Shown here in pieces: positions 1-7,573 of a stretch of DNA of 13,859 bases. This DNA comes from Rikenellaceae bacterium UBA1749 (GTDB lineage Bacteria; Bacteroidota; Bacteroidia; Bacteroidales; Rikenellaceae), in the NCBI GenBank assembly GCA_002315675.1, contig DCHP01000062.1, forward strand, positions 1 to 13,859, given 5' to 3'. Below the pieces are notes generated by a model. The model was not told the DNA's origin. It saw nothing but the letters and a program-made list of their open reading frames with translations, and did not search any database. Positions within the stretch are counted from its first letter, which is position 1. Each line of letters starts with the position of its first letter. Both the position numbers and the translations under genes were made by a program.

Positions 1-205
1 AGTTCTCAGGCCTAATGAATGCCCAGGTAAATTTTCTGTACTTCCAAAAAGATGGATTGTCGAACGATCTTTTTCTTGGTTGGAAAACTTCAGACTGCTC
101 ACCATTGATTATGAATATCTGGTTGAAACAGCTGAGGCTGTAATCCAACTGGCCTTAGTTCAGATCATACTTAATAAATTTATACAATGATTTCAAAACA
201 GCTTC
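1..205 (+). mobile_element. Right-hand end of an IS5-like insertion sequence (partial, runs off the window)
   Basis: The reading frame at 2-190 is the C-terminal tail of an IS5-type transposase. Only 15 bases (191-205) separate its stop from the probable element end. Those bases, read as tttcaaaacagcttc, look like the inner-to-outer order of a terminal inverted repeat (reverse complement gaagctgttttgaaa). The next three bases, TTA at 206-208, fit the TNA-type target duplication known for several IS5 subgroups and directly abut the ATG at 209. The other end is outside the window, so the inverted repeat and target duplication cannot be matched and the exact boundary is inferred. Confidence 0.6.
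2..190 (+). CDS. IS5-like transposase, C-terminal fragment (5' end outside window)
   Basis: This open frame enters from the left edge and stops at the TGA at 188-190, giving 62 visible residues. It contains KRWIVERSFSWLENFR followed by LLTIDYEYLVETAEA. This matches the C-terminal signature of IS5-family (IS1031/ISL2-like) DDE transposases, normally of the form RWxVERtFsWLxrfRRLxxDYE. The E of WIVER is expected to be the third catalytic acid of the DDE triad. The first two acids and the N-terminal DNA-binding part lie upstream of the window, so whether the whole transposase is intact is unknown. The short ending of mixed hydrophobic residues (QLALVQIILNKFIQ) is also typical. The family assignment rests on motif recognition only. 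Confidence 0.8.
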   Translation, partial: VLRPNECPGKFSVLPKRWIVERSFSWLENFRLLTIDYEYLVETAEAVIQLALVQIILNKFIQ

Positions 206-208
206 TTA

Positions 209-1324
209 ATGGAAAAGAAAAAAATATTATTCCTAATACCGACCCTTGGTGGAGGTGGAGCAGAGCGCGTGCTGGTCAACCTTGTTAACGGGATGGATTT
301 GACGATGTACGATGTTACTGTACAGTCAATATATAGGGCAGGTGTACATTCGTCATCACTGGCTGAAGGTATCAGATTCATACAGGGCAGAGTGAAACAA
401 TTCTCCGGTTGTGTGATGTTACTGAAATTGTTTTCGCCATCTTTCCTGTACAAACGCATTGTCAAAGAGGACTATGATGTTGTAATCTCATATCTTGAGG
501 GTCAGTCGGCACGTATAGCTTCAGGTTGTACAAATCCCAAGACAAAGAAATTGCAATGGATACATTGTACTTTTACCAGCCTCAAGGAAATATCTTATAG
601 TTTTAGGAGCGAGAAGGAAACCATCGACTGCTATACATCATTCAATGGCATTGCATACGTATCTAAGAATGTTAAGGATGCCTTTGTTAGGTATATCCCA
701 GGACTTAGAAACAATCATGTGATATACAACACAAATGATGACAAGCGTATACAATCAATGGCCGTTGAGGATGTCGATGATATCGAGTTCTCTAATTCTG
801 TTAATGTGATATCGACTGGCCGCTTGATACCAGTCAAGGGTTTCGAACGTCTGGTTGATGCGCATGTAAGGCTGATCAATGATTGTATGAAGCATCATGT
901 GTATATCGTTGGATGTGGTGCTTTAGAGGAGAAACTGAAGTCTATGATTGACGAGAAGGGTGTTAAGGACACTTTCCATCTACTCGGATTTAAGACCAAT
1001 CCATACAAGTACATTGCCAAGGCAGACCTGTTTGCGTGTACGTCATTGAGCGAAGGGTTCAGTACTGTTGTTACTGAATCATTGATACTTGGCAAACCAG
1101 TGCTGAGTACAGATGTAAGTGGTGCCAAGGAACAATTGGGTGAAAACAACGAGTACGGCCTTGTAGTAGAGAACTCAGCAGAGGGTGTATATAAGGGTCT
1201 GAAGAAATTACTTTCCGACAAGGAACTATTTGAGCGATACACAAAAGCAGCCCAAAAGAGGGGCAAATACTTCTCCATGGAGAGGTCTGTTAAGTCTGTA
1301 GAAGATCTTATAGAATCTTTATGA
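209..1324 (+). CDS. Glycosyltransferase family 4 (GT-B fold)
   Basis: This 371-residue protein should transfer a sugar from a nucleotide donor to a growing lipid-linked repeat unit on the inner face of the cytoplasmic membrane. The N-terminus carries LIPTLGGGGAER (9-20), the usual opening of GT4 enzymes, so ATG 209 is very probably the true start although no ribosome binding site precedes it. The C-terminal donor-binding domain shows STGRLIPVKGFERL (about 202-215) with the conserved R and K. It also has the EX7E motif, E282 and E290, in SEGFSTVVTE. The length is normal for the family. The stop overlaps the next gene by four bases (ATGA). An IS5-like element ends immediately upstream, so the original leader has been displaced and transcription may depend on the element or on read-through. 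Donor and acceptor sugars cannot be predicted. Confidence 0.92.
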   Translation: MEKKKILFLIPTLGGGGAERVLVNLVNGMDLTMYDVTVQSIYRAGVHSSSLAEGIRFIQGRVKQFSGCVMLLKLFSPSFLYKRIVKEDYDVVISYLEGQSARIASGCTNPKTKKLQWIHCTFTSLKEISYSFRSEKETIDCYTSFNGIAYVSKNVKDAFVRYIPGLRNNHVIYNTNDDKRIQSMAVEDVDDIEFSNSVNVISTGRLIPVKGFERLVDAHVRLINDCMKHHVYIVGCGALEEKLKSMIDEKGVKDTFHLLGFKTNPYKYIAKADLFACTSLSEGFSTVVTESLILGKPVLSTDVSGAKEQLGENNEYGLVVENSAEGVYKGLKKLLSDKELFERYTKAAQKRGKYFSMERSVKSVEDLIESL

Positions 1325-2337
1325 TACACATGCTCATCTTGCGTCTGAAATTATTCATTACTTTTCTGCGCAACAAAACAAAATACGAACTTGGTCAGAT
1401 CGGAAAAAAGAATATCTTCCTTTTCCTTGGAGCTGACTATGGCAATCTTGGTGATGTGGCAATTACGTATGCACAAGTGAAATACCTGAAGGAACGATAC
1501 GTAGACTACAACGTTGTCGAGATTCCAATAAGTCAGACCTATGCCGGTATGAAAGCTGTGAAGAAGGTTATTGGCAAAGATGATGTCATTGCATCGATAG
1601 GTGGCGGCAATACCAGCGACCTGTATGATGACATTGAGTTCTTCCGCCAACTTGTAATATGGCACTTCCGCAAACAGAAGATAGTGGCCTTTCCACAAAC
1701 ATTCGATTTCACAGTTTCTACAAGGGGTCGATTTTTCAAGCGTGTTGCGCGATTTGTGTATGGAAAAGCAGGTGACCTTACAATAATGGCACGCGAACAG
1801 AACACTATGAATGTTTTGCAGAAGGACTTCCATGGGGTCAATGCTGTTATGATGCCAGATATTGTCATGACGCTTGACGAGCGGAAGGAATCAATACGCA
1901 AGGGAGTACTTATCTGTATGCGTTCGGACAAAGAAAAAGCAGTGTCTGATGTTCAAATGCAACAACTTATCTCTAAACTCCAAGACAAGTATGGCGTTGT
2001 TGACTATCAGGACACGCAGGTTGATGGTGTTGATGTAAATAACCGTTACGAGCGGCTTGAAGGGGTAATGCAAATGTTTCGCACTCACGAGCTAGTTATT
2101 ACTGATCGTCTTCATGGAATGATTCTGTGCTACATCACAGGCACACCTGCACTCGCATTCGATAATTCAAATTATAAGATTAGTGCTTGTTTTGAGTGGA
2201 TCAAGGATTGTGGTTATATCAAGCTATTCGAGTCGCTTGGTGATATTGATACATTCCATCCTACATGCAATTTTGACAATTCCCATAAAACAATAATAGA
2301 TAAATACAATAGCAATACATGCCTGCAGTTTCATTAA
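1321..2337 (+). CDS. Polysaccharide pyruvyl transferase family protein
   Basis: This 338-residue protein belongs to the polysaccharide pyruvyl transferase family (WcaK/CsaB type). Characterised members use phosphoenolpyruvate to add ketal-linked pyruvate to sugar residues, which makes the polymer acidic. Visible family marks are LFLGADYGNLGDVAITYAQ (34-52, with GNLGD 41-45), the glycine-rich SIGGGNTSDLYD (92-103), AFPQTFDF (123-130), REQNTM (158-163) and the C-terminal TDRLHGMI (261-268), whose R and H are conserved across the family. It overlaps the upstream gene by four bases and the downstream gene by 19, implying translational coupling. Some family members in gut Bacteroidota have no proven pyruvyl activity and could modify sugars in other ways. 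The family is clear; the exact reaction is inferred. Confidence 0.9.
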   Translation: MIHMLILRLKLFITFLRNKTKYELGQIGKKNIFLFLGADYGNLGDVAITYAQVKYLKERYVDYNVVEIPISQTYAGMKAVKKVIGKDDVIASIGGGNTSDLYDDIEFFRQLVIWHFRKQKIVAFPQTFDFTVSTRGRFFKRVARFVYGKAGDLTIMAREQNTMNVLQKDFHGVNAVMMPDIVMTLDERKESIRKGVLICMRSDKEKAVSDVQMQQLISKLQDKYGVVDYQDTQVDGVDVNNRYERLEGVMQMFRTHELVITDRLHGMILCYITGTPALAFDNSNYKISACFEWIKDCGYIKLFESLGDIDTFHPTCNFDNSHKTIIDKYNSNTCLQFH

Positions 2338-3317
2338 TAATACCTGTCTATAATGTAGAGAAGTACCTCTGGAGATGCATAGACTCCATTGCTGGACAAT
2401 CGTTTTCGGATTTTGAAGCCATCTTTGTTAATGATGGTTCTACTGACAATAGTGCAGAACTATGCCAGAGGTTGATTGCGCCATATTCTAATATGCGCAT
2501 GGTCAGCAAGCAAAATGGTGGTCTGTCAAGTGCACGCTTGTGCGGCTATAATGAGTCAGTTGGTGAGTTCGTTGCGTTTATTGATAGTGACGACTATCTG
2601 CATCCTGATTATTTAAAGACTTTATATGTTGCTATTACAAAGAATAATGCTGATATCAGTCTTTGTTCTTATTTTATTGACGATGGTATTGAACAGAGAT
2701 CTCAAAGTTTGTATTTTGGTGAAGATTGCAGTTTAACTCCTGAAGAATACCTGGATAAATACCTGCTCCCACAACTACCAAGTACCAAAGCTGATGATAA
2801 ATTATTGCCATCATTTATGTGGTTGAGGATGGTTAAAAAGTCAATACTCGACGAATTCATGTTTGTTAGCGAACGAAATGTTTTCAAAGAGGACCTAATA
2901 ATGTCTTTGATGCTTAATATCAAAAGTCCAACTGTTGAGGTCGTTCATATGCCATTGTATTATTATTGCATCAATCCAGGTTCTCTTACCCTGAAGTATA
3001 GGGAAGGAATGTGGAAGATGTTGATGAGGTTGATGACCTATGTAACAGTTTATATACAAGATTGCGACAATCCAAAAGTACAAAGTAGGATAGATGGTTT
3101 CTACATTAACTCAATATTAATATCACTGAGGAATGCATCTATTAAGGGATTGCCCGAGTATAGAAAAACGGTGCGTCATATCCGACAAGCAGGATACACC
3201 CATTCTTTGTTTGCAAGGAGTGGTAGTGTTTTAATACGAAAGTACAAAATACTTTTGTTGATGTTCTGTCTTCGAATGCCTTCGCTTCTATACTTCTACT
3301 ATCGTAAAAATTTATAA
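2319..3317 (+). CDS. Glycosyltransferase family 2 (GT-A fold)
   Basis: This 332-residue inverting GT-A glycosyltransferase has the standard order of motifs. SLIIPVYNVEKYL (5-17) opens the nucleotide-binding fold, VNDGSTDNS (37-45) contacts the donor, and FIDSDDYLHPDY (88-99) holds the DXD-type metal site. FKEDLIMSL (189-197) supplies the ED pair usually near the catalytic base. The last 30 or so residues are hydrophobic and basic (LIRKYKILLLMFCL, then YFYYRKNL), suggesting peripheral membrane association, which would suit a lipid-linked acceptor. The start at ATG 2319 fits the family N-terminus and lies inside the end of the pyruvyl transferase gene, a 19-base overlap. The sugar transferred is not predictable. 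Confidence 0.93.
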   Translation: MPAVSLIIPVYNVEKYLWRCIDSIAGQSFSDFEAIFVNDGSTDNSAELCQRLIAPYSNMRMVSKQNGGLSSARLCGYNESVGEFVAFIDSDDYLHPDYLKTLYVAITKNNADISLCSYFIDDGIEQRSQSLYFGEDCSLTPEEYLDKYLLPQLPSTKADDKLLPSFMWLRMVKKSILDEFMFVSERNVFKEDLIMSLMLNIKSPTVEVVHMPLYYYCINPGSLTLKYREGMWKMLMRLMTYVTVYIQDCDNPKVQSRIDGFYINSILISLRNASIKGLPEYRKTVRHIRQAGYTHSLFARSGSVLIRKYKILLLMFCLRMPSLLYFYYRKNL

Positions 3318-3328
3318 CTGTAATTGCC

Positions 3329-4459
3329 ATGCCAGAATTTATACCTGCAAATTATTATAATTTTCTATATCTGTTAATCGTATCTATCATTACGATTGCA
3401 GTTTCAAGTAAATATAGCAAACGGGACGGCTTGATAGAATATAGATATGCGAATAGCAAAAGGTCAGAATTGCTTTTAGTGTGGTTTATGATCCTTTTTA
3501 TCGGCTTACGACCCATAAATGGCGTGTTTGTCGATATGAAGAATTATGATATGCATTTCCATGCATTATTTTATGGAGAGCAATTCCAATTTGATTGGAA
3601 TACGGATAATCTGTTATTTGACAATATGTTCCATTGGTGGGGCGCTATGAAGCTTGAGATATGGACATTCTTCTTTGCTATTGCTATTATCTACTTTGGC
3701 GCAGCATATTTAGGAATCCGCAGATTATTTCCCAATCATTCTTTGGCAGCATACCTTGTTTTCCTTGGCGCGTTTTCAACATTCAGCTTTGGTACAAATG
3801 GTATAAAAGGTGGTGCTGCTGCTTCATTGTTTATTTGGGCTATTAGCTATCGCCAGAATCTAAAGGTGTGCATACCATTGGTGCTATTGTCATGGGGTTT
3901 CCATCACAGTATGCAGTTGCTGGTAACCGCCTTTATTCTAACAACTCTTTTCAAAAAGCCTAAATATTATTTCGGTGGATGGCTGTTTTGCTTAATGCTG
4001 GCAGCACTGCGTGTCACATATTTTCAGTACCTTTTTGGAGGTTTGACTGATGATCAAGGTGCTAGTTATCTTGTTGGTGGAGATGGTTCGACTGTTGCCA
4101 CAAAGATTTTAGGAGGTTTCCGTATCGACTTCATTCTGTACAGTGCAATACCTGTTCTCGTGGGTTACTATGCCGAAATAAAGAAAAAGTTAAATATCAG
4201 TCCGCTATATCGTGATTTGCTGCATCTGTATATATGTGTCAACGGATTATGGATGTTGTGTATGTATGCAGAGTTTACCAATCGTATAGCATACCTCAGT
4301 TGGTTTCTGTATCCGATAGTGTTGATATATCCATTCCTGTATGAGGATTGGGGGGCTAATAAATATAGGATGTTCAGCAAGGTGATGTTATACCATGTGT
4401 GTTTTACAGTATTCATGGATATGATATTCTATGGTGGTTTCATGAAATTATTTATGTAA
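3329..4459 (+). CDS. EpsG/Wzy-like polysaccharide polymerase, multi-pass membrane protein
   Basis: This 376-residue very hydrophobic protein resembles the EpsG family of O-antigen/exopolysaccharide polymerases, which join lipid-linked repeat units on the periplasmic side of the inner membrane. Hydrophobic segments lie near residues 10-26, 47-61, 110-128, 138-156, 179-205, 214-230, 268-282, 298-313, 320-337 and 352-370. Residues often conserved in EpsG proteins are visible: GLRPINGVFVDMKNY (59-73), FGTNGIKGGAAASLF (154-168), SWGFHHSMQ (188-196) and EFTNRIAYLSW (315-325). It is the only polymerase candidate in the window and sits among the glycosyltransferases, as expected. The gap to the previous gene is 11 bases and to the next is one base. 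A flippase is less likely because the loop and motif pattern is EpsG-like, but sequence divergence in this class is high. Confidence 0.82.
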   Translation: MPEFIPANYYNFLYLLIVSIITIAVSSKYSKRDGLIEYRYANSKRSELLLVWFMILFIGLRPINGVFVDMKNYDMHFHALFYGEQFQFDWNTDNLLFDNMFHWWGAMKLEIWTFFFAIAIIYFGAAYLGIRRLFPNHSLAAYLVFLGAFSTFSFGTNGIKGGAAASLFIWAISYRQNLKVCIPLVLLSWGFHHSMQLLVTAFILTTLFKKPKYYFGGWLFCLMLAALRVTYFQYLFGGLTDDQGASYLVGGDGSTVATKILGGFRIDFILYSAIPVLVGYYAEIKKKLNISPLYRDLLHLYICVNGLWMLCMYAEFTNRIAYLSWFLYPIVLIYPFLYEDWGANKYRMFSKVMLYHVCFTVFMDMIFYGGFMKLFM

Positions 4460-4460
4460 A

Positions 4461-5258
4461 ATGGAAAAATACAGAATTAGTGTTTTGATGGGTATATTTA
4501 ATTGCTCATCGACCCTACAGGTGGCGCTCGACTCTTTGTACGTTCAAACATACCAAGGATTCAAAATTATCCTTTGTGATGATGGATCAAAGGATGACAC
4601 CCTTAAGATTGCAGAGGAGAATGCACGCCTGCATGACAATGTGGTGGTCATCAAGAACCCCAAAAATATGGGTTTGAATTATACTCTCAATCATTGCTTG
4701 GAATATGCGGATACAGAATACATAGCACGTATGGATGGCGATGATATATGTGACCCAACGCGTTTCGAGAAGGAAATAATATTTCTTGACGAGCATCCGC
4801 AATACGCCATTGTCAGCACTCCAATGCATTACTTTGATGAGGAGGGAATCTTCCGTACCGGCCGTCGCAATGGAGAAGTGAAGTTGAAGAACATCCCCAA
4901 GTCAACTCCTCATTGTCATGCTCCCTGTATGGTAAGGACAGAGGCGATGAAGGCTGTTGGCGGCTATAGTGTTGCCAAACGTCTGATTCGTGTGGAGGAT
5001 TATCACCTATGGATAAAAATGTATGCTGCAGGCTACAGAGGTTATAATATAGATGAGCCACTCTACTCCATGCGTGATGACCGTAATGCAAAATCTCGCA
5101 GGAAGTGGAGGAATGCATACAATAACTTCTACGTCAAGAATCTTGCAGTAAGCATGTTGCATTTACCATTCTGGATGCGCATCTACAGCCTTAGACAGTT
5201 CCTGGTGAAGATGCTACCGGAATTCATATATAACAAACTGCACAAGAACAAAAGATAA
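4461..5258 (+). CDS. Glycosyltransferase family 2 (GT-A fold), short form
   Basis: This 265-residue glycosyltransferase is a compact GT2 enzyme. RISVLMGIFNCSSTLQVAL (5-23) begins the fold, LCDDGSKDDTL (39-48) is the donor-binding loop, and ARMDGDDICDPTRF (89-102) carries the DXD-type metal site. RVEDYHLWIKMYAAGY (177-192) has the ED and W residues found in many capsule GT2 enzymes of this subtype. It differs clearly from the GT2 at 2319-3317, so the two are expected to add different sugars. The ATG is two bases after the preceding stop and the TAA stop shares a base with the next ATG (TAATG), so translation is probably coupled. Specificity is unknown. Confidence 0.92.
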   Translation: MEKYRISVLMGIFNCSSTLQVALDSLYVQTYQGFKIILCDDGSKDDTLKIAEENARLHDNVVVIKNPKNMGLNYTLNHCLEYADTEYIARMDGDDICDPTRFEKEIIFLDEHPQYAIVSTPMHYFDEEGIFRTGRRNGEVKLKNIPKSTPHCHAPCMVRTEAMKAVGGYSVAKRLIRVEDYHLWIKMYAAGYRGYNIDEPLYSMRDDRNAKSRRKWRNAYNNFYVKNLAVSMLHLPFWMRIYSLRQFLVKMLPEFIYNKLHKNKR

Positions 5259-6415
5259 TGAAGGCGCATAATATTCTAGTAATAATTAATCTGTTCGGGT
5301 CGGCAGAGAATTTTATTGGCGGACAGTTCTCGTATCTTCGCGAACATGGATACAATATGCACCTGATATGTTGCGATGATCCCAAACTGAAGTCTTTTGC
5401 CGAGAAGCATGGGATTGCGCATCAGCCTCTGTATCTGAAACGTGAGGGATTGTCCATCCTGTCGGACTTGAAGGCATTGCGTCAGGTATGCCACTATATC
5501 AAAGCAAACAATATTGATACCATCATGGCGCATCAGGCAAAGGCGCGATTGATAGGCACTTTGGCTGGTTGGCTGATGAGGGTGCCTAACCGAATCATCT
5601 TTGCTCATGGCGTGCTGTACGAGACAATGCATGGTGTGAAGCGTTTTGTTATCAAGACCATGGACAAGGTGGTCTCAGCCATGGCACATAAGGTGGTGTG
5701 TGTGAGTAAGTCGGTGGCAAATGTGCGTTTGCGAGATGGTATAAATTATAGTAAGAAAAACTATCTGTTGGGCAAGGGTACATGTGGAGGTATTGATACC
5801 GAGAATATGTTTAACCCAAGTAGATTTACAAAGGTATATATTTCTGAATTAAGATCAGGTCTTGGGTTGAAAGATAATGATTTCGTCATAGGATTCTGTG
5901 GGCGACTTGTTTGCGATAAGGGTATTATTGAGTTGATTGATGCATTCACAAAACTCAAACATGATAACCCAAACCGGTCTATCAAGCTTATGATTATCGG
6001 CAAGAACGAAATCCGTGATTCGATACCTGAAACAACAAAACAAAAGATTCAGTTAGATAAGGATATTGTTTTTACAGGCTATGTGCCACATGATGTGATT
6101 GCGGCATATTATATACTGATGGATGTGTTTGTGCTTCCATCGTATCGCGAAGGATTCGGCATGGTGACCATCGAGGCTGGTGCGATGGGTGTACCTGCTG
6201 TGGTATCGAGGTCAACTGGTTGCATAGATTCGATACACGAGTACTATACAGGTCTGTTTGCGGACATCACGCCAGTGTCATTGGCAGAAAGTATTAGCAA
6301 GTTCTTTGATGATTCGTACCGAAGGGGTATGGCATCGAACTGTAGAAGTTATGTAGTTGAGAATTATGATCACAAGGTGATATGGCCACATGTGATTGAT
6401 GTAATTGAAGCGTAA
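5258..6415 (+). CDS. Glycosyltransferase family 4 (GT-B fold)
   Basis: This 385-residue retaining glycosyltransferase has an N-terminal acceptor domain with NLFGSAENFIGGQ (11-23) and IMAHQAKARLIGTLAGW (89-105). AHGVLYETMHG (116-126) and VCVSKSVANV (147-156) follow, a pattern seen in capsule and lipopolysaccharide GT4 enzymes. The donor domain has IGFCGRLVCDKGIIELIDAF (211-230) with R216 and K221, and the EX7E motif as E298 and E306 in REGFGMVTIEAGAMGVP. It starts at the ATG that overlaps the previous stop by one base and ends five bases before the next gene. Its codon composition looks somewhat G+C-richer in the first 450 bases than in the middle, which may reflect mosaic origin, but this was judged by eye only. 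Confidence 0.92.
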   Translation: MKAHNILVIINLFGSAENFIGGQFSYLREHGYNMHLICCDDPKLKSFAEKHGIAHQPLYLKREGLSILSDLKALRQVCHYIKANNIDTIMAHQAKARLIGTLAGWLMRVPNRIIFAHGVLYETMHGVKRFVIKTMDKVVSAMAHKVVCVSKSVANVRLRDGINYSKKNYLLGKGTCGGIDTENMFNPSRFTKVYISELRSGLGLKDNDFVIGFCGRLVCDKGIIELIDAFTKLKHDNPNRSIKLMIIGKNEIRDSIPETTKQKIQLDKDIVFTGYVPHDVIAAYYILMDVFVLPSYREGFGMVTIEAGAMGVPAVVSRSTGCIDSIHEYYTGLFADITPVSLAESISKFFDDSYRRGMASNCRSYVVENYDHKVIWPHVIDVIEA

Positions 6416-6420
6416 ATGTT

Positions 6421-6984
6421 ATGTTGCAATCCGTAAAAGAAGATATATTCAGATATCAAGGAGACAACTATAAAAGGTTGAGTGTGCGCCTGTCTTATTT
6501 GTACAAGCCTTATACAAGGTTTATGTGCTACTTCAGACACCATCAGGAGGCCCGCAATCCGCTCTTAAAACTTTTCTGGAAGGTCTTGTGTACAAGACAA
6601 AAATATAAGTCGGCGGTCCAGATTCCTTGTGGCACCAAAGTTGGTAAGGGTCTACGATTGGTTCATTTTGGTTGTGTGGTAGTACACCCTGATGCTGTTA
6701 TTGGTGATAATTGCAATATTGCACAAGGTGTACTTATTGGAGAGTCATTTAACAAAGGAATAGCTGGTGTGCCGACAATTGGTAACAATTGTTGCCTTTT
6801 TGCTAACAGTATGATACTGGGGGGGGTAAAATTGGGCGACAATGTGTTAGTTGCACCCGGGGCGTTCGTTAATTTTGACGTTCCGGATAATAGCATTGTT
6901 GTAGGTAATCCTGGAAGAATAATCAGGCGAGACGTTTCGCCAACCGCAAAATATATTGTATATCCTATTGAAAAATTAAAGTGA
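6421..6984 (+). CDS. Serine acetyltransferase-like hexapeptide acyltransferase
   Basis: This 187-residue protein has an alpha-helical N-terminal part (1-65) and a left-handed beta-helix built of hexapeptide repeats (about 70-165). The LVHFGCVVVHPDAVIGDNCNI segment (80-100) resembles the catalytic turn of CysE-type acetyltransferases, with H82 as the probable catalytic histidine. IVVGNPGRIIRR (159-170) is the normal end of the helix domain. Proteins of this kind in capsule loci usually O-acetylate a sugar using acetyl-CoA in the cytoplasm; the resemblance to serine acetyltransferase does not imply cysteine synthesis. An ATG at 6416 is out of frame and soon meets a stop, so ATG 6421 is preferred. 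The gene contains a run of eight G at 6819-6826 (codons 133-136) that could slip. The next gene begins two bases after the stop. Confidence 0.87.
   Translation: MLQSVKEDIFRYQGDNYKRLSVRLSYLYKPYTRFMCYFRHHQEARNPLLKLFWKVLCTRQKYKSAVQIPCGTKVGKGLRLVHFGCVVVHPDAVIGDNCNIAQGVLIGESFNKGIAGVPTIGNNCCLFANSMILGGVKLGDNVLVAPGAFVNFDVPDNSIVVGNPGRIIRRDVSPTAKYIVYPIEKLK
6819..6826 (+). repeat. Poly-G tract (eight G) inside the acetyltransferase gene
   Basis: Eight consecutive G occur in the frame CTG-GGG-GGG-GTA, coding L-G-G-V within the beta-helix of the acyltransferase. It is the longest G or C run noticed in the window. Gain or loss of one base would shift the frame and remove the last third of the protein. Homopolymer runs of this size support phase variation in some pathogens. 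Here it could equally be chance or a sequencing-prone site. Confidence 0.9.
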
Positions 6985-6985
6985 T

Positions 6986-7573
6986 ATGGAAAAGAAGAAA
7001 TTAAGTTTGACATTTAGAATGCTCAGAGCTCTCGGGTTTAATTATTCCGAGGAGGCATACGGTCAAGTAAGTATATTTGGCGTCTTCGGAAAGTTTTTTG
7101 GAAATATACATAAAGCACTTCTGTGCAAGATGATGGATTGGGTGTTATTGGAGCCTTTTGCTCCTCGTGGCTTGCGTCCATGGTTGATGCGAAGGATTGG
7201 ATGCCATGTTGGAAAGGGTTGTTTTATAGGGGCTGGTGTCCATATTGATACAGGTCATGCAGATCTCATTACGCTTGAAGATAGTGTAAGCCTTGCGGGA
7301 GGTTCAAGACTCCTCTGCCATCAGCGTGACTTTAGTGGCTATTGTGTGGGGGATGACTACATGAAACTTGGATATACATTGAAGCCAATTGTTCTGAAAA
7401 AAGGCTGTCTCGTAGGTATGGACTCTTTTGTGATGCCAGGGGTTACTATTGGTGAGGGGGCTGTGGTTGCAGCAGGTAGTATGGTGACAAAGGATGTACC
7501 TGCATGGTCGGTTGCAATGGGAAGACCAGCAAAAGTAGTTAAGACATTTCCACAAAGAGAAACTGAATCATGA
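6986..7573 (+). CDS. Maltose O-acetyltransferase/WcaF-like hexapeptide acyltransferase
   Basis: This 195-residue second acyltransferase has a helical N-terminal region and then hexapeptide turns from about 73 to 180. These include IGCHVGKGCFIGAGVHIDTG (71-90), VLKKGCLVGMDSFVMPGVTI (136-155) and AVVAAGSMVTKDVPAWSVAM (159-178), ending in GRPAKVV (179-185). H112 in LLCHQRD occupies the place of the catalytic histidine in the maltose/galactoside acetyltransferase group. It is probably cytoplasmic, acetyl-CoA dependent and acts on a sugar of the repeat unit. It is of a different subtype from the preceding serine acetyltransferase-like gene, so two distinct acylation sites are plausible. Its stop overlaps the deacetylase start by four bases (ATGA). 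Confidence 0.88.
   Translation: MEKKKLSLTFRMLRALGFNYSEEAYGQVSIFGVFGKFFGNIHKALLCKMMDWVLLEPFAPRGLRPWLMRRIGCHVGKGCFIGAGVHIDTGHADLITLEDSVSLAGGSRLLCHQRDFSGYCVGDDYMKLGYTLKPIVLKKGCLVGMDSFVMPGVTIGEGAVVAAGSMVTKDVPAWSVAMGRPAKVVKTFPQRETES

Noticed and set aside
193..465. Minus-strand open frame across the start of the first glycosyltransferase
   Set aside because: It is antisense to the conserved GT4 N-terminus and has no recognisable features.
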